DNA of 64,000 nt from Brevundimonas sp. MYb52 (GCF_002979535.1 NZ_PCPB01000002.1:1-64000), one strand, 5' to 3'. Numbered from the stretch's first letter, positions 1 to 6,071 are shown. The notes: generated from the letters alone by a model not told the origin. A program made the numbers and translations.

Positions 1-1
1 C

Positions 2-88
2 GGCCGGACGGAGCCGGCGGCGATCACGACGCCGGGCGCTGGCGGCGCCGGCGGCGCGGGCGTCGTCTGGCTGACGGCGATCGGGTGA
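2..88 (+). CDS. C-terminus of a glycine-rich, tail-fibre-like protein (partial)
   Basis: An open frame enters from the left edge and stops with TGA at 86-88. The 28 visible residues end in a Gly/Ala-rich run followed by GVVWLTAIG. Phage tail-fibre and tail-tip proteins often finish with a Gly-rich segment and a short GVV-type beta strand, and lysis genes follow directly here, so a tail protein is plausible. Too little is visible to name the family, and the start lies outside the window. Confidence 0.4.
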   Translation, partial: GRTEPAAITTPGAGGAGGAGVVWLTAIG

Positions 89-93
89 GCGTC

Positions 94-249
94 ATGACGC
101 GATACTTCGACCGTATCCTGGAGCCCGAGTTGCTGGACGAGGAGGCTTGGGCAGCGCCCGAGCGCCTTACGCCCGACGACTGCTTCGACCACCTGGGCAG
201 CGATTGGCGCAGGCCCGATGCACCCCGCGATCAGGAGGACGAGGGATGA
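94..249 (+). CDS. Small acidic hypothetical protein in the lysis cassette (51 aa)
   Basis: ATG at 94 opens a 51-residue acidic, Trp-containing protein beginning MTRYFDRILEPELLDEEAW. It starts 5 nt after the preceding stop, and its TGA (247-249) overlaps the ATG of the next gene (246) as ATGA. It has no membrane segment or signal peptide. I do not recognise the family. The tight packing between a tail-like gene and a holin-like gene suggests a small phage structural or lysis-regulating protein. That role is inferred from position only. Confidence 0.55.
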   Translation: MTRYFDRILEPELLDEEAWAAPERLTPDDCFDHLGSDWRRPDAPRDQEDEG

Positions 250-518
250 GCGAGAGCAACCGGAGCGAGATCGGGCTGGCCGAGGGGCGCTGGCTGTGGC
301 GCAGGCTCTATGTCTTCGTCGCCAGCGCAGGGCTGTGGTGCTTGCTGGCCCGGGCCGTGGGACGGACGGCGCCCGCTGATCTGCCGCGCGTGGCCGATGG
401 GCTGATGGGGCTGATCGCCCTGATGCTGGTCCTCTATCTGGTGGCGCCCACGGCCCAGCAGATGATCGCCATGCTGGCCAATCTTCGCCTGCGTCTGGCG
501 GCGGGAGGTCGGCCATGA
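246..518 (+). CDS. Two-helix holin-like membrane protein (90 aa)
   Basis: The protein has two hydrophobic segments, roughly residues 21-39 (LYVFVASAGLWCLLA) and 56-80 (LMGLIALMLVLYLVA), with a charged N-terminus and an Arg-rich C-terminus. It sits directly before an endolysin, with an ATGA overlap at both ends (246-249 and 515-518). This size, topology and position are typical of a phage holin or pinholin that would release or activate the endolysin in the inner membrane. An in-frame start exists at 147, but 246 is chosen because it couples exactly to the upstream stop and avoids overlapping the 51-aa gene. No specific holin family is recognised. Confidence 0.6.
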   Translation: MSESNRSEIGLAEGRWLWRRLYVFVASAGLWCLLARAVGRTAPADLPRVADGLMGLIALMLVLYLVAPTAQQMIAMLANLRLRLAAGGRP

Positions 519-898
519 CCTATCGACTGTCGCAACGCTCGCGCGCCCGACTGCGCGGGCTTCACCCTGACCTGATCGCGGTGGTCGAGGCGGCGATTCG
601 TCGGACCGAGGTGGATTTCATGGTCACCGAGGGCCTGCGAGACCCCGCCCGCCAGGCCTCGCTGGTGAAGGCCGGGGCCAGTCGGACCCTGAATTCGCGC
701 CACCTGACCGGCCATGCTGTCGATGTGGCGGCCCTGGTCGAGGGGCGGGTGCGCTGGGACTGGCCGCTGTACGGCCGCATCGCGGAGGCCTTCAAGGCGG
801 CGGCGCGCGACCTGGGCATCCCGCTGACCTGGGGCGGGGACTGGACCCGTCTGAGGGACGGCCCGCATTTCGAATTGGATCGGAGGGCCTATCCATGA
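515..898 (+). CDS. M15-family peptidoglycan endopeptidase (phage-type endolysin)
   Basis: The 127-aa protein matches the CwlK/VanY-like M15 metallopeptidases found as phage endolysins, which cut peptide cross-links of peptidoglycan. The zinc-site signatures are visible: SRHLTGHAVDVAAL in the centre (His and Asp ligands) and GPHFEL near the C-terminus (third His), with WGGDW just before it. There is no signal peptide, so export would depend on the preceding holin-like gene. A GGGAGG ribosome site precedes the ATG, and both ends overlap neighbours by ATGA. The length is normal for a single-domain M15C endolysin. The enzyme class is clear; that it belongs to a prophage or tailocin is inferred from context. 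Confidence 0.85.
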   Translation: MTYRLSQRSRARLRGLHPDLIAVVEAAIRRTEVDFMVTEGLRDPARQASLVKAGASRTLNSRHLTGHAVDVAALVEGRVRWDWPLYGRIAEAFKAAARDLGIPLTWGGDWTRLRDGPHFELDRRAYP

Positions 899-1320
899 CG
901 CTCCGAAATCTGGCGCGGACCCTGACCCCGCTGGGCTGGCTGGCCGTGATCGGGGCGGGGGTTCTGCTGGTGACCGTCATTGGGCGCGGAGTCGGCCTGA
1001 GATGGGACCCGTTCGACCTGCAACAGAGGCGATTGGAGACCGTCCAGGCGCGGGCGATCCAGGCGGAGACCGATGTCGAGGCGCGACGCCTGGAGGCTGC
1101 GGCGCGGGTCCAGCAGGCGGTTCGTCTTGAAACCCACCAACGACAGATTCTGGCCGTGGAACGGGCGACCGTCGCGGCTGTCACCCAGGCGAGGAGCGCC
1201 CCCGATGCGAACGATCCTTTGGACCCTGTGCGGGCTGGTCGCCTGCGGGCTCATGACCGCGAACTGTGCCGGTTCGCCGCCGATCTCTACGGTTGCGCCG
1301 CCGCGTCTGGTCCTGGCTGA
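895..1320 (+). CDS. Rz-like inner-membrane spanin (i-spanin)
   Basis: The 141-aa protein has one N-terminal membrane helix (about residues 12-30, PLGWLAVIGAGVLLVTVIG). A charged alpha-helical stretch rich in Gln, Glu, Arg and Ala follows (about 42-105) and is likely to form a coiled coil across the periplasm. This is the architecture of Rz i-spanins, which disrupt the outer membrane in the last step of phage lysis. It follows the endolysin with an ATGA overlap and contains the start of a second gene in another frame, as classical Rz/Rz1 pairs do. The family evolves too fast for a firm call from sequence; topology, position and the embedded partner support it. Confidence 0.65.
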   Translation: MTLRNLARTLTPLGWLAVIGAGVLLVTVIGRGVGLRWDPFDLQQRRLETVQARAIQAETDVEARRLEAAARVQQAVRLETHQRQILAVERATVAAVTQARSAPDANDPLDPVRAGRLRAHDRELCRFAADLYGCAAASGPG

Positions 1321-1531
1321 AGCGGCGACCCGGCCTTGCGCCCTCGCCGTCCTGCCGAATGCGCCCAGTCTGGCGGATCTGGAGGCGGCCTATATGGCGC
1401 GCGGCGCTCAGATCGTCGCCTGCGACAGCGCGCGCCGCCTGGCGGTCGAGGCCCTTAACGTTGAACGGGCGATGCAGGACCGCTGGATGGAGGCGCAGAA
1501 GCGGGGGCGGCGTCGGGGGGCGACGCCTTGA
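1205..1531 (+). CDS. Rz1-like outer-membrane lipoprotein spanin (o-spanin), overlapping Rz
   Basis: This gene starts inside the i-spanin gene in a different frame, at ATG 1205 preceded by GAGGAGCG, and runs 108 aa past its end. The N-terminus MRTILWTLCGLVAC is a short lipoprotein signal with lipobox LVAC (Cys14), followed by a Pro-containing segment. An overlapping lipoprotein downstream of an i-spanin is the signature of Rz1 o-spanins, which pair with Rz across the periplasm. It is longer than lambda Rz1, with a helical C-terminal half ending in a basic Arg/Lys tract. A longer in-frame start at 1073 exists but would bury the signal peptide. Confidence 0.6.
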   Translation: MRTILWTLCGLVACGLMTANCAGSPPISTVAPPRLVLAEAATRPCALAVLPNAPSLADLEAAYMARGAQIVACDSARRLAVEALNVERAMQDRWMEAQKRGRRRGATP

Positions 1532-1554
1532 GGCAGCATTTCTTGCCGGGCGGC

Positions 1555-1598
1555 CGGCATATTTTGCCGTCCTTGTGATCGCTCGGCAAAATATGCCG
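1555..1598. promoter_or_regulatory. Paired palindromes, candidate FlbD (ftr) enhancer for the flagellin promoter
   Basis: Two CGGCA-N5-TGCCG palindromes lie at 1555-1569 and 1584-1598. They are exact reverse complements of each other (15 bp), with 14 bp between them and centres 29 bp apart. They sit 70-120 bp upstream of a sigma-54 promoter, where Caulobacter flagellin promoters carry ftr sites bound by the activator FlbD. The resemblance to ftr is from memory of the family. The same inverted repeat could also form a hairpin after the lysis genes, but there is no U-tract. Confidence 0.55.
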
Positions 1599-1671
1599 AG
1601 GTCAAAACATGGTTTACCAAAACTAACGCACGAAAATCAGTATGTTATAAATCGGCGCGACGCTGTCGTTG

Positions 1672-1687
1672 TGGCCCTGTCCTTGCT
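1672..1687 (+). promoter_or_regulatory. Sigma-54 (RpoN) promoter of the flagellin array
   Basis: TGGCCCTGTCCTTGCT matches the -24/-12 consensus, with GG and GC separated by exactly 10 nt. The predicted start, about 12 nt after the GC, falls near 1698-1700, which is about where the leader shared by all four flagellins begins. Late flagellar genes of Caulobacter use RpoN promoters. No comparable element was found in front of copies 2-4. Confidence 0.7.
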
Positions 1688-1699
1688 CCTTGCCTTCCC

Positions 1700-1734
1700 G
1701 AGCAGAAAGCTCCCGGCAGCCAAAATGGCGTCGG
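1700..1734 (+). promoter_or_regulatory. Two-hairpin flagellin mRNA leader, copy 1
   Basis: Hairpin 1 (1700-1712) pairs GAGC with GCTC over loop AGAAA. Hairpin 2 (1713-1734) has a lower stem CCGGC:GTCGG, a bulged A, an upper stem GCC:GGC and loop AAAAT. A ribosome site, AAGGA, follows before the ATG at 1763. The structure recurs before the next three genes with compensatory changes. A likely role is translational control, with FlbT as a candidate binder. The fold was worked out by hand. Confidence 0.6.
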
Positions 1735-1762
1735 ACATGTCGAAGACACAAGGACAGCCAAA

Positions 1763-2629
1763 ATGGCTAACAGCATCAATACGAATGCCGGGGCTCTTGT
1801 CGCCCTGCAGAATCTTAACGCGACCAGCCGTGACCTCAACGTCACGCAAAACCGCGTGAACACAGGCCTGAAGATTTCTTCGGCTAAGGACAATGGCGCG
1901 ATCTTCGCCATCGCCACCGCGCAGCGCGCCGAGATGGGCGCCCAGGATGCTGTAAAGCAGTCGCTGCAGCGCGGTCAGTCCATCGTCGATGTCGCCCTGG
2001 CGGCCGGCGAAACCGTCACCAACGCCATGAATGAGCTGAAGAGCCTGGCGGTGGCCATTCAGGACGCGCCGACCGGCAGCGACACGGCCAACAAGCTCAA
2101 CGCCGATTTTTCCGCCCTGGTGGCTGAAATCAAGACCTCGCTGGCCGACGCCAAGTTCGACGGGATCAACCTGTATGCGGCGAACGCCGCTGCGATCGAG
2201 GTGACGACCAATACCTCTGGCGGCAAGTTCACTCTGAAATCCACGGTTGCGGCCGCTTCGGGCGCCTATGTGGCCGGTGGTCTGATCGACCCCACCCAGG
2301 GCGCCGCGACCACCGCCCCCGTCGCGGCCGCCTTCGACCTGGACACCCTGACCGATCGCACCGCCGCCAACGTCGAGCGCGCGATCGCCAACTTCTCTTC
2401 GGTTCTTGCGGACCTGGGCACCAAGTCGAAGTCTCTGGACCGTCAACTGACCTTCACCAGCAAGATGCAGGACTCCCTGGAAGTCGGCATCGGCAACCTG
2501 GTGGATGCCGACCTGGCCAAGGAAAGCGCCAAGCTGACCGCCCTGCAAACCAAGCAACAACTCGGCGTTCAGGCGCTGGGCATCGCGAACCAGTCGGGTT
2601 CGATCCTGCTGGGCCTGTTCCGCAGTTAA
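1763..2629 (+). CDS. Flagellin, tandem copy 1 (type A centre)
   Basis: A 288-aa structural subunit of the flagellar filament, exported through the flagellar type III system and polymerised at the tip. The N-terminal D0/D1 helices (residues 1-100, MANSINTNAGALVALQNLN) and C-terminal helices (about 210-288, ending ILLGLFRS) are nearly identical to the next three copies. The short centre is type A, with APTGSDTANKLNADF and KFDGINLYAANAA, like copy 3. The length is typical of Caulobacteraceae flagellins, which lack large D2/D3 domains. It is first in the array, behind the only recognisable sigma-54 promoter. The start codon lies inside AGCCAAAATGGCT. The final GSILLGLFRS differs from the SSxLLGLFR of the other copies. 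Confidence 0.95.
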   Translation: MANSINTNAGALVALQNLNATSRDLNVTQNRVNTGLKISSAKDNGAIFAIATAQRAEMGAQDAVKQSLQRGQSIVDVALAAGETVTNAMNELKSLAVAIQDAPTGSDTANKLNADFSALVAEIKTSLADAKFDGINLYAANAAAIEVTTNTSGGKFTLKSTVAAASGAYVAGGLIDPTQGAATTAPVAAAFDLDTLTDRTAANVERAIANFSSVLADLGTKSKSLDRQLTFTSKMQDSLEVGIGNLVDADLAKESAKLTALQTKQQLGVQALGIANQSGSILLGLFRS

Positions 2630-2686
2630 GGAAGCGACTGACACGAAGGCGCGGTCTAGGCCGTCGTCTGATCACCTCCAGTAAAT

Positions 2687-2720
2687 GAGCGAAAGCTCCC
2701 GGCAGCCAAAACGGCGTCGG
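2687..2720 (+). promoter_or_regulatory. Two-hairpin flagellin mRNA leader, copy 2
   Basis: Hairpin 1 (2687-2698) is GAGC-GAAA-GCTC, a GNRA tetraloop version of the shared structure. Hairpin 2 (2699-2720) has lower stem CCGGC:GTCGG, bulged A, upper stem GCC:GGC and loop AAAAC. No -24/-12 promoter is visible in the 118-nt spacer, so this leader probably lies inside a read-through transcript. Confidence 0.55.
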
Positions 2721-2747
2721 AAATGTCGAAGACAAAGGATTACTCTC

Positions 2748-3623
2748 ATGGCTAACAGCATCAATACGAACGCAGGCGCCTTGGTTGCTCTGCAAAACCT
2801 GAACCAGACGAGCCGCGACCTGAACGTCACGCAGAACCGGGTCAACACGGGTCTGAAAATCTCATCGGCCAAGGACAATGGCGCGATCTTCGCCATCGCC
2901 ACGTCGCAGCGCGCAGAAATGGGCGCCCAGGACGCGGTGAAACAGTCGCTGCAACGCGGTCAATCCATCGTCGACGTCGCCCTGGCGGCCGGCGAGACCG
3001 TGACCAGCGCCCTGAACGAGCTGAAGAGCCTGGCTGTGGCGATTCAGGACGACGCCGGCAATGCTTCGCCGGCGACCGACTGGAGCGACAACGGCAAGAA
3101 GCTGATCGCCGACTTTGAGGCCCTGGCGAAGGAGATCCACGTCTCGCTGGCGGGCGCCAAGTTTGACGGGGTCAACCTGTTCGACGCCGCCGCGGCTACG
3201 GTCGAAGTGACCACCAACACCTCGGGCGGCAAGTTCGAGCTGAAGGCGAACGGCGCGGCTTCGGCTGGCAGTGACCTGCTGTTCGGCGGCACTGTGGATG
3301 CGACGACCAAGGCTTGGTCGACGACTGCCGACTACGCCACCAAGAAGGCTGGCTACACTGCCGCCAACGTCGAAACGGCGATCAATGACTTCGCTTCGAC
3401 CCTGGCGGATCTGGGCACCAAGTCGAAGTCCCTGGACCGTCAACTGACCTTCACCAGCAAGATGCAGGACGCCCTGGAAGTCGGCATCGGCAACCTGGTG
3501 GACGCTGACCTGGCCAAGGAAAGCGCCAAGCTGACCGCCCTGCAAACCAAGCAACAACTGGGCGTCCAGGCGCTGGGCATCGCGAACCAGTCGAGCTCGA
3601 TCCTGCTCGGCCTGTTCCGCTAA
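2748..3623 (+). CDS. Flagellin, tandem copy 2 (type B centre)
   Basis: A 291-aa flagellin. ATG 2748 (MANSINTNAG) is chosen over an in-frame ATG at 2685 because it matches the other copies and follows AAAGGA. The D0/D1 ends are almost identical to the neighbours. The centre is type B, with SDNGKKLIADFEAL, HVSLAGAKFDGVNLFDA and a longer variable loop than type A, as in copy 4. Unlike copies 1, 3 and 4, the bases before ATG are CTCTC rather than AGCCAAA, so the start-codon mimic of the leader hairpin is missing here. The gene is followed by a strong UUCG-loop hairpin at 3633. Confidence 0.95.
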   Translation: MANSINTNAGALVALQNLNQTSRDLNVTQNRVNTGLKISSAKDNGAIFAIATSQRAEMGAQDAVKQSLQRGQSIVDVALAAGETVTSALNELKSLAVAIQDDAGNASPATDWSDNGKKLIADFEALAKEIHVSLAGAKFDGVNLFDAAAATVEVTTNTSGGKFELKANGAASAGSDLLFGGTVDATTKAWSTTADYATKKAGYTAANVETAINDFASTLADLGTKSKSLDRQLTFTSKMQDALEVGIGNLVDADLAKESAKLTALQTKQQLGVQALGIANQSSSILLGLFR

Positions 3624-3632
3624 CGAACACGG

Positions 3633-3656
3633 AGGCGGCGGCTTCGGTCGCCGCCT
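3633..3656 (+). terminator. UUCG-tetraloop hairpin between flagellin copies 2 and 3
   Basis: A 10-bp stem, AGGCGGCGGC with GTCGCCGCCT (one G-U), closes a TTCG loop: a cUUCGg tetraloop, among the most stable RNA hairpins. There is no U-tract, so it may act as a 3' stabiliser, a processing boundary or a weak terminator rather than a classical intrinsic terminator. An identical hairpin follows copy 3. Confidence 0.55.
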
Positions 3657-3673
3657 GATCACCTCAGACTACC

Positions 3674-3708
3674 GAGCAGAACGCTCCCGATAGCCAAAAC
3701 GGCATCGG
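3674..3708 (+). promoter_or_regulatory. Two-hairpin flagellin mRNA leader, copy 3
   Basis: Hairpin 1 (3674-3686) pairs GAGC with GCTC over AGAAC. Hairpin 2 (3687-3708) has lower stem CCGAT:ATCGG, bulged A, upper stem GCC:GGC and loop AAAAC. Relative to copies 1 and 2 the inner lower-stem pairs changed on both sides (GC to AT), keeping the helix. Confidence 0.6.
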
Positions 3709-3738
3709 AAAATTGTCAAAGACAAAGGAACAGCCAAA

Positions 3739-4605
3739 ATGGCTAACAGCATCAACACCAACGCAGGCGCTCTCGTCGCTCTGCAGAACCTGAACCAGAC
3801 GAGCCGCGACCTCGCGACCACGCAAAACCGCGTGAATACGGGTCAAAAGATCTCGTCGGCCAAGGACAATGGCGCGATCTTCGCCATCGCCACGTCTCAG
3901 CGCGCAGAAATGGGCGCCCAGGACGCGGTGAAACAGTCGCTGCAACGCGGTCAGTCCATCGTCGATGTCGCCCTGGCGGCCGGCGAGACCGTGACCAACG
4001 CCCTGAACGAACTGAAGAGCCTGGCTGTGGCGATTCAGGATGCGCCGACGGGCAGCGACACGGCCACCAAGCTGAACGCTGACTTCACCGCCATCGTTTC
4101 GGAAATCAAGACCGCACTGACGGGCGCCAACTTCGACGGCGTCAACCTGTTCAACGCTAGTGCGACGGCGATCGACGTGACGACCAACACCTCCGGCGGC
4201 AAGTTCACGCTCAAGTCGGCGGCTGGCGCTGCGGCCGGTGCAACCAAGGCCGATGGTTCGGTTGATCCGACCCAGGCGCCTGACCCGGATGGCGCTGGCG
4301 CTCTGACGGCGTTCGATTTTGCGAACGTCGCCGATCGCACCGCCGCCAACGTTGAACGCGCCGTCGCCAACTTCTCGACGGTGCTGGCGGACCTGGGCAC
4401 CAAGTCGAAGTCCCTGGACCGTCAACTGACCTTCACCAGCAAGATGCAGGACGCTCTGGAAGTCGGCATCGGCAACCTGGTGGACGCCGACCTGGCCAAG
4501 GAAAGCGCCAAGCTGACCGCTCTGCAAACCAAGCAACAGCTGGGCGTGCAGGCGCTGTCGATCGCGAACCAGTCGAGCTCGATCCTGCTCGGCCTGTTCC
4601 GCTAA
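3739..4605 (+). CDS. Flagellin, tandem copy 3 (type A centre)
   Basis: A 288-aa filament subunit with the shared N-terminus (MANSINTNAGALVALQNLN) and C-terminus (SIANQSSSILLGLFR). The centre is type A (APTGSDTATKLNADF, GANFDGVNLFNASA), resembling copy 1 rather than the adjacent copies 2 and 4. The start codon sits in AGCCAAAATGGCT after AAAGGAAC. Downstream is the same UUCG hairpin as after copy 2. The mixture of copy-specific centres and near-identical ends points to unit duplication followed by gene conversion. It should be made from the same read-through transcript as copy 1, or from a promoter not recognised here. Confidence 0.95.
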   Translation: MANSINTNAGALVALQNLNQTSRDLATTQNRVNTGQKISSAKDNGAIFAIATSQRAEMGAQDAVKQSLQRGQSIVDVALAAGETVTNALNELKSLAVAIQDAPTGSDTATKLNADFTAIVSEIKTALTGANFDGVNLFNASATAIDVTTNTSGGKFTLKSAAGAAAGATKADGSVDPTQAPDPDGAGALTAFDFANVADRTAANVERAVANFSTVLADLGTKSKSLDRQLTFTSKMQDALEVGIGNLVDADLAKESAKLTALQTKQQLGVQALSIANQSSSILLGLFR

Positions 4606-4614
4606 CGAACACGG

Positions 4615-4638
4615 AGGCGGCGGCTTCGGTCGCCGCCT
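4615..4638 (+). terminator. UUCG-tetraloop hairpin between flagellin copies 3 and 4
   Basis: This has the same 24-nt hairpin as at 3633-3656, including flanking bases (CGAACACGG before, GATCACCTCA after). No U-tract follows. The exact conservation suggests recent conversion or selection on the RNA structure. Confidence 0.55.
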
Positions 4639-4655
4639 GATCACCTCATAACCCC

Positions 4656-4690
4656 GAGCAGAATGCTCCCGATAGCCAAAACGGCGTCGG
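4656..4690 (+). promoter_or_regulatory. Two-hairpin flagellin mRNA leader, copy 4
   Basis: Hairpin 1 (4656-4668) pairs GAGC with GCTC over AGAAT, with a possible extra A-U pair. Hairpin 2 (4669-4690) has lower stem CCGAT:GTCGG (one U-G pair), bulged A, upper stem GCC:GGC and loop AAAAC. Base pairing is kept despite differences from copy 3. Confidence 0.6.
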
Positions 4691-4718
4691 AAATTGTCAA
4701 AGACAAAGGAAAGCCAAA

Positions 4719-5582
4719 ATGGCTAACAGCATCAATACCAACGCAGGCGCCCTGGTTGCTCTGCAGAACCTGAACCAGACGAGCCGCGACCTGAGCATCA
4801 CGCAGAACCGCGTGAATACGGGTCAAAAGATCTCGTCGGCCAAGGACAATGGCGCGATCTTCGCCATCGCCACGTCGCAGCGCGCAGAAATGGGCGCCCA
4901 GGACGCGGTGAAGCAGTCGCTGCAACGCGGTCAGTCCATCGTCGATGTCGCCTTGGCGGCCGGCGAGACCGTGACCAACGCCCTGAACGAACTGAAGAGC
5001 CTGGCCGTGGCGATTCAGGACGACGCCGGCGGCGCCACGGCGTTCACCGACAACGGCAAGAAGCTGGTCGCCGACTACGAAGCGATCGTGAAGGAGATTC
5101 ATACCTCCCTCGCGGGCGCCAAGTTCGATGGCGTCAACCTGTTCGACGCCGTGACTGCCGGCAATGAAGTCCAAGTCAGCACCAATACCTCGGGCGGCAA
5201 GTTCATGCTGAAGGGCGTGAGCGGATCCGCTGGCACGGCATTGGAGTTCGGCGGAACGGTGGCCGCCGGCGTCTGGACGGCTGCTGCTACCGACGCAGCC
5301 AAGAAGACGGCCTATACGGCAGCCAACGTCGATACGGCGGTCAAGGCCTTCGCCACGACCCTGGCGGACCTGGGCACCAAGTCGAAGTCCCTGGACCGTC
5401 AGCTGACCTTCACCAGCAAGATGCAGGACGCTCTGGAAGTCGGCATCGGCAACCTGGTGGACGCTGACCTGGCCAAGGAAAGCGCCAAGCTGACCGCTCT
5501 GCAAACCAAGCAACAGCTGGGCGTGCAAGCGCTGTCGATCGCGAACCAGTCGAGCTCGGTTCTGCTCGGCCTGTTCCGCTAA
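4719..5582 (+). CDS. Flagellin, tandem copy 4 (type B centre)
   Basis: A 287-aa flagellin with the shared D0/D1 helices at both ends. The centre is type B (TDNGKKLVADYEAI, HTSLAGAKFDGVNLFDA) and pairs with copy 2. The start codon lies in AGCCAAAATGGCT, preceded by AAAGGA. It closes the tandem array: gene starts are spaced 985, 991 and 980 nt apart, so each unit is one gene plus its leader. An imperfect G/C-rich hairpin at 5594-5621 follows the stop. Which of the four dominates the filament cannot be told from sequence. Confidence 0.95.
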   Translation: MANSINTNAGALVALQNLNQTSRDLSITQNRVNTGQKISSAKDNGAIFAIATSQRAEMGAQDAVKQSLQRGQSIVDVALAAGETVTNALNELKSLAVAIQDDAGGATAFTDNGKKLVADYEAIVKEIHTSLAGAKFDGVNLFDAVTAGNEVQVSTNTSGGKFMLKGVSGSAGTALEFGGTVAAGVWTAAATDAAKKTAYTAANVDTAVKAFATTLADLGTKSKSLDRQLTFTSKMQDALEVGIGNLVDADLAKESAKLTALQTKQQLGVQALSIANQSSSVLLGLFR

Positions 5583-5593
5583 CAAGACGTGGT

Positions 5594-5621
5594 CGGGGGC
5601 GGGCCTCGCGGCTCGTCCCCG
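5594..5621 (+). terminator. Imperfect hairpin after the flagellin array
   Basis: GGGGGCGGGCC pairs with GGCTCGTCCCC (with G-U pairs) around a TCGC loop, 12 nt after the last flagellin stop. There is no U-run. It may terminate or protect the array transcript before flaG. Confidence 0.4.
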
Positions 5622-5671
5622 TTCGCACGTCGGCAGATACAGAGGGCGCGGCCTGACCGCGCATCAGGGAA

Positions 5672-5941
5672 ATGGCAGACAATGTCGCACGAGTACCCAG
5701 CTTAACGCTCGTCACGCCCGATGCCATGGGGCAGGGCGTCGAGCCGCCGAAACCTCCGATCCAGGACAACGACGCCGGGCGCTATCGCCTGACGATCGAG
5801 GAGGGGCCGGACGGCTTCATCTACAAGACGCTGGATCGCGTGACGGGCGAGGTCATCCGCCAGTTGCCGCGAGAAGACGTCGTCAAGATGCGCCACAGCC
5901 CGGCCTATGGTCCGGGGGAGTTGATCAAGACCAAGGTCTGA
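5672..5941 (+). CDS. flaG: FlaG family flagellar protein
   Basis: An 89-aa protein whose C-terminal half carries the FlaG signature YKTLDRVTGEVIRQLPREDV, preceded by a short Pro-rich N-terminus. FlaG proteins are encoded next to flagellins in many bacteria and influence filament length or assembly; the mechanism is not settled. It lies between the four tandem flagellins and the divergent fifth flagellin, 89 nt after the last array stop. ATG 5672 follows a weak AGGGAA site. The family call is firm; the exact role is known only from other species. Confidence 0.85.
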   Translation: MADNVARVPSLTLVTPDAMGQGVEPPKPPIQDNDAGRYRLTIEEGPDGFIYKTLDRVTGEVIRQLPREDVVKMRHSPAYGPGELIKTKV

Positions 5942-6006
5942 GACCGGGTCGCTCAATCGCCAACGCCGCCGGCTCGCCGCGCGGCGCTATCATGGTTTCT
6001 ACGGCG

Positions 6007-6014
6007 TTAACCAT
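6007..6014 (+). promoter_or_regulatory. CtrA-type half-site upstream of the fifth flagellin
   Basis: TTAACCAT, the 8-mer half of the Caulobacter CtrA box, lies 58 nt before the ATG of the flagellin at 6072. A second half-site with correct spacing is not evident, so this is only suggestive of cell-cycle control. Confidence 0.3.
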
Positions 6015-6042
6015 ACGCTCAGGAATCATGCGCATTACTGGC

Positions 6043-6062
6043 CCCCAGAATCGAAACTGGGG
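6043..6062 (+). promoter_or_regulatory. Leader hairpin directly before the fifth flagellin
   Basis: CCCCAG (6043-6048) and CTGGGG (6057-6062) form a 6-bp stem with an 8-nt loop, ending 9 nt before the ATG. It could limit ribosome access. It is unrelated in sequence to the two-hairpin leader of the tandem flagellins. Confidence 0.4.
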
Positions 6063-6071
6063 CTAGAAGCC

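Noticed and set aside
1555..1598. The 15-bp inverted repeat as the terminator of the lysis genes
   Set aside because: There is no U-tract, and each arm is itself a palindrome at enhancer distance from a sigma-54 promoter, so an enhancer is the better reading.
1700..4760. The regularly spaced flagellin leaders as a CRISPR-like array
   Set aside because: The spacing of about 985 nt is set by full flagellin genes; there are no short spacers and no cas genes.
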